Assembly: GCA_022565595.1 (NCBI GenBank)
Contig: JAIUML010000001.1
Location: forward strand, 124,001 to 188,000
DNA: 64,000 nucleotides
Direction of reading: 5' to 3'
Source of the DNA: Saccharospirillum sp.
GTDB taxonomy: Bacteria; Pseudomonadota; Gammaproteobacteria; Pseudomonadales; Natronospirillaceae
Shown here: positions 35,058 to 43,596 of the stretch, piece by piece
Numbering within the stretch: position 1 is the stretch's first letter
Layout of the letters: each line of letters opens with the position of its first letter
Notes under the pieces: generated by a model
The model's database searches: none
Seen by the model: only the letters and a program-made list of their open reading frames with translations
Told to the model about the DNA's origin: nothing
Translations under genes and position numbers: made by a program

Positions 35058-36503
35058 TTAATCACCTGTTCCACTTTGCTGTTGCAGGTGCACCAGGGTG
35101 GTTCTCAGCTTGAGTGGTTTTACCGGTTTGTGTAGCAAGCTGTGGCCTTCCTGGCGGATCTGTTCTCGCAGCTCCTGGCTGTGGTTGGCGGTAATCATCA
35201 GTACCTGAGGTGCCTGGCTGCGCTCTGCAAGGATGCGCCGGGCGAGGTCGCTGCCGGTGAGGTCGTCGTCCAGGTGGTAATCCAGGATCACGATGTCTAC
35301 CGCTTCTTTATGCCAGTCACATTGCTCGGCCAGGGCATTAAGGCTGGGAGCGGTGCGCACCTGGCAACCCCAACCTGTCAGCAGGGCTTGCATGGCTCGG
35401 CAAATTTCGCGGTCGTTGTCGATCACCCAGAGGCGCAGGCCGATGAGGCTGGAAGGCACGGCGCTCTGGTTGGCATCGCCTGCCATGGGTGCCTGGGGTT
35501 GGGTGGTGAGTTGCGGCAGCGTCACTGAGAATACCGAGCCTTTGCCGGGTGTTGAGCGAACCTGTATGGGGTGATCGAGGATCTTGCTGATTTTATCGAC
35601 AATGGCCAAACCCAGGCCCAGGCCTTTTTCGGCATTGCTGCTGGCATGGGCGAGCCGTTTGAACTCGCCAAAGATGGCGCCGAGTTCGGCTTCGGGGATA
35701 CCGGCACCCTGATCCCAGACTTCTATGGCAACCTGTGGCTGCCCTCCCCCTTTGGCTTTAAGGCGGCGTACGCCGAGCAGGATGCGCCCACCCGACGAGG
35801 TGTAGCGCACTGCGTTGGAGAGCAGGTTACGCAGTACACGTAGCAGCAGGGCCGGGTCTGTTTGTACCCAGGCGGTGCTGGGTACGGCCTTGAAGTACAG
35901 GCCATCGGCGCTGGCAATTTGCTGGTATTCGTCGGCCAGGTTGCTGAGCAGGGGTTGCAGGTTCACTTCGCTGATGTCGGCGATGACGGCACCGGCGTCG
36001 AGTTTGCTGATGTCCACCAGAGTGCCTAGCAGGGTTTCGACATCCTGCAGGGAGCGGCCGAGGGATTGCACCAGGTTGGCGGTCTGCAAGGGCAAGGATT
36101 GGTCGGCCAGGGCGCCGGCAAAGAGGCGTGCCGCATTCAGCGGTTGCAGCAGGTCGTGGCTGACGGCGGCGAGGAATTTGGTTTTGGAGAGGTTGGCACG
36201 CTCGGCGTCGGCCTTGGCTTCGGTGAGTCGGGTTTCGATCTGGCGGCGCTCTTGTATCTCCTGGGTCAGGGCGTGGTTGGTGCGCTTGAGTTCGTTCAGG
36301 GCCTGGGAGAGTGCATCCGTGCGGTCACGTACCTGTTCGGCCAGGGCGACGGCGTGCTCGAAGGCGGCGTAGGGCGCAGCAGAGAGCGTGCTGCCGCTTT
36401 CTACTCGTTCTATTAAAGCGGCGTTGATGCGTTGCAGGCGCTGGTTTTCGGCTTGCAGTTCGGCATAGCTCGGCTGTTGGGGCTTATTGGGGTTGGTCAT
36501 CAC
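35058..36503 (-). CDS. nahK: hybrid histidine kinase, NahK-like
   Basis: 481 residues. A coiled-coil N-terminus (residues about 10-105, for example YAELQAENQRLQRINAALIE) is followed by HisKA with phospho-acceptor His116 in AAVSHDLLQPLNAARLF, a HATPase domain (N box around LRNLLSNAVRYTSSG, G boxes DQGAGIP and GLGLGLAIV), and a C-terminal receiver (ILDYHLDDDLTG phospho-Asp, later LHKPVKP). There is no membrane segment. The start overlaps the FIST gene by 20 bp. This FIST-kinase pair matches NosP-NahK, where NosP bound to nitric oxide inhibits NahK and affects biofilm dispersal; no H-NOX gene is here. Confidence 0.85.
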   Translation of the reverse strand: MMTNPNKPQQPSYAELQAENQRLQRINAALIERVESGSTLSAAPYAAFEHAVALAEQVRDRTDALSQALNELKRTNHALTQEIQERRQIETRLTEAKADAERANLSKTKFLAAVSHDLLQPLNAARLFAGALADQSLPLQTANLVQSLGRSLQDVETLLGTLVDISKLDAGAVIADISEVNLQPLLSNLADEYQQIASADGLYFKAVPSTAWVQTDPALLLRVLRNLLSNAVRYTSSGGRILLGVRRLKAKGGGQPQVAIEVWDQGAGIPEAELGAIFGEFKRLAHASSNAEKGLGLGLAIVDKISKILDHPIQVRSTPGKGSVFSVTLPQLTTQPQAPMAGDANQSAVPSSLIGLRLWVIDNDREICRAMQALLTGWGCQVRTAPSLNALAEQCDWHKEAVDIVILDYHLDDDLTGSDLARRILAERSQAPQVLMITANHSQELREQIRQEGHSLLHKPVKPLKLRTTLVHLQQQSGTGD

Positions 36504-37638
36504 CGGCCCCGATCACCACGCCGGTGAAGGTCTGGTTCAAGTGTACGCCGCCAAAATGCTCGCCATAGGTGTTAAAGCCGATGACGCGGTGTTCCATCAG
36601 GAATTTCGAGGCATCGTCGAGGGCGTCGAGGTGCTCTGTCTCGAGGCGGCGCAGGAAACAGTCACAACCAATGGTGACCAGAGGCGTGCCGATGCGCTGC
36701 TCGATGTCGGCGAAGCGTTGTTGCAGGTCGGGCAGTATCGGCTGAGGCGTCATGGGGGTGAGCACGATGCCATTGCCGACGGCGCAGTAGAAGGTGAGGC
36801 TGAGGTCGTCGTTAACCCGCTGGATGGAGCGCACGTAGTAGTCGTTGCCGAGTTTGACCGCGAGCGGGTGCAAGGCAAAGTGCTTGGGGGTGAGTTCGAC
36901 GACCGGCTGGCCGACGAGGCGAGCATAGGCCTCGGCGGCGGGTTCGGCATCCAGCTCAAAAACCGTGCGGGTGGCGGGGTCTGCCTGGGTGACGACGAGT
37001 TTTTGCGCCAGAGGTTGCATGTGGTGGGTGGTGAACACTTCGAACGGCAAGGCAGTGTGAAACAGCACCACGATGGCGGCCGAGGAGTGAAAGGCGCCCT
37101 GGGTGTAAACATGGGTGTTGGCGAGGTGGATGTCGTCGCCAGCGGAGCCGCCAAAGTGAGGAATGCGGCCGAGGGCGGCATCGAGGGTGAGCAGTACCTG
37201 TTCTTCTTCACTGGACAGGCCGTCGATAAGGGTGAGTGCGAAAAAGTCGCCCTCTGTGGCCAGGTTGCTTTGGGCTTTGGCGTCAAGGATAAGTTGGTCG
37301 AGGTCCTGCTGGGCTTGTGGCAGGGGGTAGTTGTCGAGTGCTTCTATCAGGCTGGTGCCGACGGTGAAGCTGACCCGGCTGAAGCCGATGGCACTGATAC
37401 TGTGCTGACGGTAGCCCTGGGTGGTGAGTTCTCCCGCAGTGGTGCAGCCGGCGAGTTCGACATTCGGGAAGCCATGGCGCAGTGCTTCGGCTAGCCGGTC
37501 GAGGTTGTATTCTGCGGAGCAGAAGAAGAGTACAAAGCCGATGTCGGGTTGAGTCAGTTGGCTGGCGAGGTCGTCAGCGGCTTGCCATTCGTCTTCGTTA
37601 GCGCTGAAGGCACAGTGTATTGGGGAGGCTGCAGGCAT
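36484..37638 (-). CDS. nosP: FIST-domain sensor, NosP-like
   Basis: 384 residues with FIST_N (about 30-220; GCTTAGELTTQGYRQHSISA, FGGSAGDDIHLANTHVY) and FIST_C (about 225-370; GNDYYVRSIQRVNDDLSL, GFNTYGEHFGGVHLNQTFTG). No signal peptide, so cytoplasmic. In Pseudomonas and Vibrio the homologous NosP binds haem and nitric oxide and controls the co-transcribed hybrid kinase. Here the downstream kinase gene overlaps it by 20 bp, the same arrangement. Haem ligation cannot be proven from sequence. Confidence 0.85.
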   Translation of the reverse strand: MPAASPIHCAFSANEDEWQAADDLASQLTQPDIGFVLFFCSAEYNLDRLAEALRHGFPNVELAGCTTAGELTTQGYRQHSISAIGFSRVSFTVGTSLIEALDNYPLPQAQQDLDQLILDAKAQSNLATEGDFFALTLIDGLSSEEEQVLLTLDAALGRIPHFGGSAGDDIHLANTHVYTQGAFHSSAAIVVLFHTALPFEVFTTHHMQPLAQKLVVTQADPATRTVFELDAEPAAEAYARLVGQPVVELTPKHFALHPLAVKLGNDYYVRSIQRVNDDLSLTFYCAVGNGIVLTPMTPQPILPDLQQRFADIEQRIGTPLVTIGCDCFLRRLETEHLDALDDASKFLMEHRVIGFNTYGEHFGGVHLNQTFTGVVIGAGDDQPQ

Positions 37639-37792
37639 TTTGGTCTCGACTGACGGTTATGTTGTTGTATCTTGAGTATAGCGAGATTCTGTGGCCATTT
37701 GTCACTGGGTGGGATAAGACCTTTTGGCTGGTCTTGTGGCTCTGTAGAATGGTGGCTTGGTTAGGTCATCGACTTGGGGCCGCCCCGGCTAC

Positions 37793-37933
37793 TGGGTATA
37801 CCCCTGAGGGGTCGGCGTATATCCTTCCCTGGAGCCTAGACTGCAGTGTCCGACGGCCATGGATGGCCTAGTGCCGCCGTTGCAGGAGCAAAAAGGCGGC
37901 CGGGCTGCAGACTACCCCTCAGGGGTATACCCA
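37793..37933. repeat. long palindromic intergenic element, copy 1
   Basis: Arms TGGGTATACCCCTGAGGGG (37793-37811) and its perfect reverse complement (37915-37933) enclose about 100 bp with an inner hairpin (ggccatggatggcc). Belongs to one family with 38017-38110 and 48688-48777, sharing the plan: GGGTA-type arm ending in GGGG, a short hairpin with ggcc/ggcagcc, and a mirror arm. Confidence 0.8.
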
Positions 37934-38016
37934 GCATCCGTGGCTCTTAATTCGGTTACATTGACACTTAAATACCAATAAAAGTTTCGTTGTTGGCACT
38001 GTTAGAGCGGCGGATG

Positions 38017-38110
38017 CCGGGTAGGCTTGTTCGGGGATGTCGGCAGCCAGGACGGCTGCCGCCAAGCCCCCAGGGATGGGTTCACGGCGACCCCGAACAA
38101 GCCTACCCGG
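38017..38110. repeat. long palindromic intergenic element, copy 2
   Basis: Arms CCGGGTAGGCTTGTTCGGGG (38017-38036) and its exact reverse complement (38091-38110). Inside are an inner hairpin (ggcagcc/ggctgcc) and cagggatgggttcacggcga, similar to the filler of copy 3. Confidence 0.8.
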
Positions 38111-38187
38111 TAGCCGGTGCGGATTAAGCCATCCAATGCAAACACCTGGTGTGCATCAAATTGCGACTATTTATACAGGAGATCCTC

Positions 38188-38736
38188 ATGCAAATTGCCG
38201 TCTATTGCGGCTCGAAATCTGGTCATGATGCGAAGTATGTACACATGGCTACGGAACTGGGGCGTCAGTTGGCTGGGCGTGGTCATCACTTGATTTATGG
38301 TGGAGCCCGCGTGGGGTTGATGGGGGCCATGGCGGATTCGGTGTTGGCCGGTGGTGGTGAGGTGTTGGGGGTGATTCCCGAGGCGTTGATGTCGCGTGAG
38401 GTGGCGCATTCGGGTTTGACTCGGTTGGCGGTAGTGAAGGATATGCATGAGCGCAAGGCTCAGATGGCGGCGCCTGCGGATGCCTTTGTGACGCTGCCGG
38501 GTGGGCCGGGGACGATGGAGGAGTTGTTTGAGATGTGGACCTGGCAGATGCTGGGGTATCACAACAAGCCGGTGGCGTTGTTGAATTTTGAGGGCTACTA
38601 CGATCCGTTGATTACGATGATCAAGCGGATGACGAGTGAAGGTTTTGCCTGGGCGGATTTGGCGGAGACGTTGATCATGGCCGATAGCATTGAGGATCTG
38701 TTTGATCAACTGGAGCGGGGTCAACCTGGGGTATGA
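38188..38736 (+). CDS. LOG family protein (cytokinin-riboside 5'-monophosphate phosphoribohydrolase type)
   Basis: 182 residues: MQIAVYCGSKSG, LIYGGARVGLMGAMAD, the catalytic motif PGGPGTMEE and a conserved Arg/Glu context (MHERKAQM). The family hydrolyses nucleoside 5'-monophosphates (AMP, cytokinin ribotides) at the N-glycosidic bond. Start at 38188, with cagGAG ahead of it, gives the standard length. The stop overlaps the next gene (ATGA), and that one overlaps lasT, so these three form a tightly coupled operon. Confidence 0.92.
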   Translation: MQIAVYCGSKSGHDAKYVHMATELGRQLAGRGHHLIYGGARVGLMGAMADSVLAGGGEVLGVIPEALMSREVAHSGLTRLAVVKDMHERKAQMAAPADAFVTLPGGPGTMEELFEMWTWQMLGYHNKPVALLNFEGYYDPLITMIKRMTSEGFAWADLAETLIMADSIEDLFDQLERGQPGV

Positions 38737-39086
38737 AGCATTTTTTGCCGGTTTATCAGGCTTTTATTGCGGTGGCGTTGTTTGGTGGCCTTGCGGCCGC
38801 GTTGTTGAGTGAAATGCCTTATGCGTGGTGGGGTGTGGTGGTGTCGGCGGTGCCGATGGCGTTGCATTTTACCTTGCGGTTAACGTTCAAGGGTCGGCCG
38901 CGTACGCGCTGGTTAATGCCGCAGCAGGTGATCACTCTGGGCGGTCTGGGCATTACTCTGAACCCGGATATAGTGGGAGAGCCGAACTTGTTGGCCCTGG
39001 CGATGACCTGTGGCCTGGTGATTGGCCTTTATGTGTATCTGATCAAGATCTGGCGAGTGGATTTGACCAAGGGTGATGGTTCGTGA
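38733..39086 (+). CDS. hypothetical small membrane protein
   Basis: 117 residues with three or four transmembrane helices (VYQAFIAVALFGGLAAALL, AWWGVVVSAVPMALHFTL, LALAMTCGLVIGLYVYLI) and a basic cytoplasmic loop KGRPRTRW. No recognised domain. It overlaps the LOG gene by 4 bp upstream and lasT by 4 bp downstream, so its translation is coupled to both; function unknown. Confidence 0.75.
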   Translation: MKHFLPVYQAFIAVALFGGLAAALLSEMPYAWWGVVVSAVPMALHFTLRLTFKGRPRTRWLMPQQVITLGGLGITLNPDIVGEPNLLALAMTCGLVIGLYVYLIKIWRVDLTKGDGS

Positions 39087-39772
39087 AGCTCGCCTTTGTG
39101 ATGCTGGAGCCCAAGGTGCCGGAGAACATTGGTGCGGCGGCTCGGGCCTTGTGCACCATGGGGTTTGCCGAATTGTGGCTGGTGAATACGCGACAGCATC
39201 TTGAGGCACCGGCGCGTTGGGTGGCCCATGGGAGTCAGCATGTGCTGGACAAGGCTCGGTGCTTTGACTCTCTGGATGAGGTTCGTGCGGCCTGTGACCT
39301 GATGATTGGTACGTCGGCGAAGCCGCGCCATGGACGGGCAGATTGGCATGAGCCCAAGCCTTTGCTGTCTGTGTTGGCGAGCAAGGGGCAGGCAGTGGCT
39401 CAGGCGGCGCTGGTGTTCGGGCGAGAGGATAGAGGCCTGTCGAATGAGGAGCTGGCATTGTGCGATTTGTTGACCGGCATTCCGATGCAGGTGACCTACC
39501 CTTCGTTGAATTTATCGCAGGCCGTAATGTTGTATGCCTATGAGTTGCAGGGTTTGCATCAGGTGGCTGAAGCTGTTTCAGGCGTAGACGCAGAGTCGCA
39601 GAGTGGCCAGGCCTTGCAGCGACGGCTGACCGAGTTGTTGGCAGGCACGAACCTGGAAGGCGATGCCAAGGTCGAGCAGTGGCTGAGTGAGCGCCTGCCC
39701 CTCCTGAGTGAGCGAGATATAGGTTTTGCGCATCGGTTGTGTCGAGCACTGGCGGACACCAAAGCGCTCTAG
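39083..39772 (+). CDS. lasT: SpoU-family RNA 2'-O-methyltransferase, LasT/YjtD-like
   Basis: 229 residues from a GTG start overlapping the previous stop. SPOUT signatures: [40 protein letters not shown] and YPSLNLSQAVMLYAYEL. ARWVAHGSQHVLDKA and LCDLLTGIPMQ match E. coli LasT (YjtD), as I recall it, rather than TrmJ. A second member, the true TrmJ, is present at 44387-45166. The SPOUT fold transfers a methyl group from SAM to ribose 2'-OH; the RNA target of LasT is not firmly known. Confidence 0.85.
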   Translation: MKLAFVMLEPKVPENIGAAARALCTMGFAELWLVNTRQHLEAPARWVAHGSQHVLDKARCFDSLDEVRAACDLMIGTSAKPRHGRADWHEPKPLLSVLASKGQAVAQAALVFGREDRGLSNEELALCDLLTGIPMQVTYPSLNLSQAVMLYAYELQGLHQVAEAVSGVDAESQSGQALQRRLTELLAGTNLEGDAKVEQWLSERLPLLSERDIGFAHRLCRALADTKAL

Positions 39773-39776
39773 AAGC

Positions 39777-39800
39777 AATTTGTGACTCAGCTCACAAATT
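39777..39800. promoter_or_regulatory. CRP/Vfr-type binding site
   Basis: A perfect 9-bp dyad: AATTTGTGA, six bases, TCACAAATT. This is TGTGA-N6-TCACA with A/T flanks, the textbook cAMP-CRP operator. It lies 4 bp after the lasT stop and about 200 bp before the exeM start, with no T-run, so I read it as an activator site for exeM rather than a terminator. Confidence 0.75.
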
Positions 39801-40000
39801 AAAAATCTACCTCCAAAAATTCAACATCAAATTGTTAGGCAATTGTCACAAAGTTGCGCTAGTGTAAGCCTCTGGTCAACCTGACCAATTGTTCAAAAAA
39901 TGACAATAACGACCTTGGACTGAAGGTGTCCGGCGGACAGGATTTGGGTTGTGCTGCTGTGTTTCAGGGGTCATCACACCTTAAAGAAGAGGGATAAATC

Positions 40001-42574
40001 ATGCCATCGAGGAGTAAACCACTCACCTTTGCGCTCAGTGCACTGAGCCTGTCTGTCGGTCTGGCGTCTTTCAGCCAGGCGGATTTGATCTTCTCTGAAT
40101 ACATTGAAGGGTCTTCGAACAACAAGGCTCTGGAAATCTACAACGCCGGTGATGCCAACCTGGATCTTGGTCCTTATGTGATCGAGCTCTATACCAACGG
40201 CAATACCACGGTGCAGAACAGTTTGAACCTTTCTGGTTCTCTGGAGGCTGGCGAGGTCTACGTTATCGCCAACAGCCAGGCCGTGAACGATATACTGAGT
40301 GTTGCGGATGTGACGTCCAATGTGACCTTCTACAACGGCAATGATGTACTGTTGTTGAAGCGCGATGGCGATGTCATTGATCGCATCGGCCAGCTCGGCA
40401 ACGACAGCTACTTTGGCCGCGATGTCACCCTGGTGCGCAAGGCTGATATCAGCACTGGCGATACCGACTTCACTGCCCCTTTCGATCCCACTATTGAGTG
40501 GGATTCCTACCCGATCAACACCTTCAGCTTTCTGGGCAGCCACAACAGCGACGGTGGCGGCGACCCAGGCAATGGCACCCCACCACCCGTTAGCATGGTC
40601 TGCGGCGAGCCTTCAACCTTGATTTCCGAGGTTCAAGGCCCGGGCATGCAATCGCCTATTCAGGGGCAAGAGGTGGCTGTAGAAGCCATAGTGACCGCCA
40701 GCTACCAGGCAACCAATCAGTTGCGTGGTTTCTTTATTCAGGAAGCAGAAAGCGATTGGGATGACGACCCAAGAACCTCAGAAGGTGTGTTCGTATTCGC
40801 CAGCAGCCCTCAGGTAAATGTGGGCGATAGAGTGCGACTGCGTGGCACCGTGACAGAGTTTTTTGACCTGACGCAAATCGCCCAAGTGACCGCCCTGGAA
40901 GTCTGCGATACCGATGTACCCTTGCCGCCTGCGGTTGTCATGAGCCTGCCGGTCGATGACGTCGACGATTTCGAATTCGTAGAAGGCATGCGTGTAACCT
41001 TCGAACAGACGCTGACAGTGAACGAGGTGTATCAGCTTGGCCGCTTCGGCGAGTTCACACTGGCCCAGGGTCGTCGCTTTATTCCGACTGAAGTCGTGTT
41101 GCCCGGCGCTGAAGCTCAGGCGCTGACAGAAGCCAACCTGCGCAACCAGATCAAGGTCGATGATGCCAGTAACGTTCAGAACCCGGATCCGATCATCTAC
41201 CCCTACCCAGGGCTGACGGCCGAGAACACTCTGCGTATTGGCGATACCACCACGGGCCTGACCGGTGTCATCAACTACAACTTTGGTGAGTACAAACTGC
41301 TGCCGACCGAGACGCCGGTTTTCGCGGGTACCAATCCGAGAACACCGGAACCGGTTTATACGCCCGGTGCAGACTTGCGACTGGCCAGCTTCAATGTACT
41401 CAATTACTTCAATGGCGATGGCCAGGGCGGCGGTTTCCCGACTGCGCGTGGTGCCCGCAACGCCTTTGAACTGGAGCGCCAGGAAGCCAAGCTGGTCGCC
41501 GCCATTCGTGCCATGAATGCCGATATTGTAGGCTTGATGGAAATCGAAAACGATGGCTTCGACGAGTTCAGTGCCATTGCGCAACTGGTTAATCGGTTGA
41601 ATGAAGACGAAGAAGAAAGCCTGCATTACGACTTCATCAGCGTCGGTTCCGGCCCCATAGGTGATGATGCCATCGCCGTCGGTTTGATCTACCGCCCAGA
41701 GCAGGTTAGCCCGGTCAACGGAGCCAAAGTGTTGAGCAGCAGCAATTCTCTGCTGGATGAAGATGGCGTGCCCTACTTCGACGATGGCTTGAGCCGGCCG
41801 ATGCTGGTGCAGACTTTCAAGCATCTGAACACGGGAGATCGCTTCACTGTTGCAGTCAATCACCTCAAATCCAAAGGTGGTGGCAACTGCGCCAATTTCG
41901 ATGATTGCGACAGCGGCGATGGTCAGGCCAACTACAACAACACTCGCACCCGCGCTACTATCGCCATGCTCGACTTCCTGAGCGATATGGAAGGTGACGA
42001 TGTGCTGATCATGGGTGACCTCAACGCCTATTCGATGGAAGACCCGATTCGCGTACTGGAAGAAGGTGGTTACCTGAACCTGAACGAAGACGGCTACCAC
42101 TCCTATGTGTTTGACGGCCAGTCCGGTAACCTCGACCATGCCCTGGCAACGCCCAGCCTGGCGAACAAGGTGCTGCGCACCCAGGCCTGGAACATCAATA
42201 CCGATGAGCCTCTGGCGCTGGAATACGGTACTCGCTTCAAATCAACCAGCCAGATCGAGAGCCTGTACGCACCCACACCCTACCGCTCGTCAGACCATGA
42301 CCCGGTGATCATCGATTTGCGGCTGAACAACCAGCCCATCGCCCAGATAGGCGCCTATCGGTTTCTGTTCTGGTACCTGTTTGTCAGCCTGAGCTACGAC
42401 ATCGACGGCTACATCGTCGACGAGCGCTGGACCATGGGGCCTTTTGAACGGGTAGGCCCGGTGCAACTGGAAACCATTCCAGTGCTGATGCGCAATGGTG
42501 TACGAGAGGTGGTACTGACAGTTACCGATAACGAAGGCGGCGTCGGCCGCGATACCTTTGCCCTGAGACGCTAA
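40001..42574 (+). CDS. ExeM/NucH-type secreted endonuclease/exonuclease
   Basis: 857 residues. Signal peptide about 1-27 (KPLTFALSALSLSVGLASFS). A lamin-tail/LTD domain follows (LIFSEYIEGSSNNKALEIYN). An OB-fold segment lies around 205-320 (TLISEVQGPGMQSPIQGQEV). The endonuclease/exonuclease/phosphatase domain starts near 460 (LRLASFNVLNYFNGDGQGGG) with GLMEIENDGFDE, HLKSKGGGN, MGDLNAYSMEDPI and the final SSDHDPVIIDL, the usual catalytic residues. These nucleases degrade extracellular DNA and shape biofilms. The C-terminus ends FALRR without a GlyGly-CTERM tail. Likely under CRP control (site at 39777). ATG 40001 is the evident start. Confidence 0.9.
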   Translation: MPSRSKPLTFALSALSLSVGLASFSQADLIFSEYIEGSSNNKALEIYNAGDANLDLGPYVIELYTNGNTTVQNSLNLSGSLEAGEVYVIANSQAVNDILSVADVTSNVTFYNGNDVLLLKRDGDVIDRIGQLGNDSYFGRDVTLVRKADISTGDTDFTAPFDPTIEWDSYPINTFSFLGSHNSDGGGDPGNGTPPPVSMVCGEPSTLISEVQGPGMQSPIQGQEVAVEAIVTASYQATNQLRGFFIQEAESDWDDDPRTSEGVFVFASSPQVNVGDRVRLRGTVTEFFDLTQIAQVTALEVCDTDVPLPPAVVMSLPVDDVDDFEFVEGMRVTFEQTLTVNEVYQLGRFGEFTLAQGRRFIPTEVVLPGAEAQALTEANLRNQIKVDDASNVQNPDPIIYPYPGLTAENTLRIGDTTTGLTGVINYNFGEYKLLPTETPVFAGTNPRTPEPVYTPGADLRLASFNVLNYFNGDGQGGGFPTARGARNAFELERQEAKLVAAIRAMNADIVGLMEIENDGFDEFSAIAQLVNRLNEDEEESLHYDFISVGSGPIGDDAIAVGLIYRPEQVSPVNGAKVLSSSNSLLDEDGVPYFDDGLSRPMLVQTFKHLNTGDRFTVAVNHLKSKGGGNCANFDDCDSGDGQANYNNTRTRATIAMLDFLSDMEGDDVLIMGDLNAYSMEDPIRVLEEGGYLNLNEDGYHSYVFDGQSGNLDHALATPSLANKVLRTQAWNINTDEPLALEYGTRFKSTSQIESLYAPTPYRSSDHDPVIIDLRLNNQPIAQIGAYRFLFWYLFVSLSYDIDGYIVDERWTMGPFERVGPVQLETIPVLMRNGVREVVLTVTDNEGGVGRDTFALRR

Positions 42575-42588
42575 GCGGTCTCTCTACC

Positions 42589-42615
42589 GGGAGGCCCGTT
42601 CGGGCCTCCCTCTTG
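42589..42615 (+). terminator. stem-loop after exeM
   Basis: GGGAGGCCCG, TT, CGGGCCTCCC followed by tcttg: a very strong 10-bp stem 15 bp after the exeM stop. The T-run is poor, but the position fits termination. Confidence 0.65.
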
Positions 42616-42729
42616 CCCCCCTTCCCTCTCAATCCGCTTTCACCGTCATCAAGTCTTCACAAAAATGACGCCTGGCGTTCACAGTGTTGTCGTACTTTTT
42701 CAGCCAAGCCCACACTGGAGCTGGTGATC

Positions 42730-43536
42730 ATGTCCCAACGTACCGTTCGTGCTGTTTTTATCTCCGACATTCATTTGGCCAACCCCAACAGCCAGGTGGA
42801 TCTGCTGGCGGAGTTTCTCAACACCACCGATATGGAGTACCTCTATTTACTGGGGGACGTCGTTGATTTATGGAAACTGAGCACCCGGCGCGGCCGCTGG
42901 CACAAGGACCATGAACGGATATTGCACCTGGTGCTTGCCAAGGCCAGGAGCGGTACCAAAGTCGTCTATGTGCCCGGCAACCATGATCCTTTTTTCCGTC
43001 ACTTCGCCAACAACTCCTTAGGTCCGGTCGAGGTCAAGCAGGAAGCCATTCACACGGCGGCCAGCGGCGAGAAGTACCTGTTGCTGCACGGCGACCGTTT
43101 TGATGAAGATATTTATTGCGGCCACTTCTGGTGGCACCTGGGTGAGTGGGCCTATGAAGCGGTTGTTACGCTGAACCGCTACGTCAACCGGCTCCGCGCT
43201 GCACTCGGCCGGCCCTATTGGTCGCTGCCTGGTGCCTTGAAAATGCGCAGTAAGAAGGTGCAGGCCTACATCGACAGCTTTGAAGAAAAGGTGATTGCCT
43301 ATGGGCGTGAACAGGGCGTTCAGGGCGTAGTTTGCGGTCACATTCACCAGGGTCAGTTGCGCATTACCGAGGATGGTTTCGTATACGCCAACGATGGGGA
43401 CTGGGTGGAAAGTTGCTCAGCCCTGCTCGAGCATACCGATGGCAGCCTGGAGCTGATTCAGGTACCTCACACTCAGGGGCAGACGAAAAACCGCCTGCAC
43501 CCCTCACCGGCGTGGACTTGTCTAAAAGCTGAATAG
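42730..43536 (+). CDS. calcineurin-like phosphoesterase, UDP-2,3-diacylglucosamine pyrophosphatase (LpxH)-like
   Basis: 268 residues. Metal-site motifs: FISDIHLANPNSQ (DxH), LLGDVVDLWKL (GDxxD), VPGNHDPFF (GNHD), LLLHGDRFDED (HGD) and VCGHIHQGQL (GHxH). This order is the metallophosphoesterase/LpxH-UDP-diacylglucosamine hydrolase type, often annotated in such genomes beside a canonical lpxH; a role in lipid A or another phosphodiester is likely. Start chosen at ATG 42730 so that DIH lies near residue 14; a 39-residue upstream extension looks non-coding. Confidence 0.85.
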   Translation: MSQRTVRAVFISDIHLANPNSQVDLLAEFLNTTDMEYLYLLGDVVDLWKLSTRRGRWHKDHERILHLVLAKARSGTKVVYVPGNHDPFFRHFANNSLGPVEVKQEAIHTAASGEKYLLLHGDRFDEDIYCGHFWWHLGEWAYEAVVTLNRYVNRLRAALGRPYWSLPGALKMRSKKVQAYIDSFEEKVIAYGREQGVQGVVCGHIHQGQLRITEDGFVYANDGDWVESCSALLEHTDGSLELIQVPHTQGQTKNRLHPSPAWTCLKAE

Positions 43537-43596
43537 CTTTCACGCCCTTGTTGACACAATTCGCACTGACAACCAGGCAGGCAGTGCGAATTCAAA

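Larger units (their letters stand above)
37639..38187. other. gene-free interval carrying two palindromic elements
   Basis: About 550 bases between the divergent nosP and LOG genes. Two long palindromic elements occupy much of it. Between and around them I see no coding sequence; it must also contain the promoters of both flanking transcripts. Confidence 0.6.

Noticed and set aside
36487-37494. 335-codon open frame antisense to nosP
   Set aside because: Gly/Val/Glu-rich composition typical of an antisense shadow; the FIST protein on the other strand is clear.
37793-38110. CRISPR array or tRNA-like structures in the palindromic intergenic region
   Set aside because: Two different-length palindromes without regular spacers; no cas genes; not cloverleaf-compatible.
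39838-39862. Possible PhoB box upstream of exeM
   Set aside because: Only one half-site (attgtcacaaa) is acceptable; the second half is poor, whereas the CRP-type site nearby is perfect.
40778-42139. Long open frame (453 codons) antisense to exeM
   Set aside because: It overlaps an unmistakable EEP nuclease gene, lacks a ribosome-binding site, and its protein looks like a frame shadow of a high-GC3 gene.
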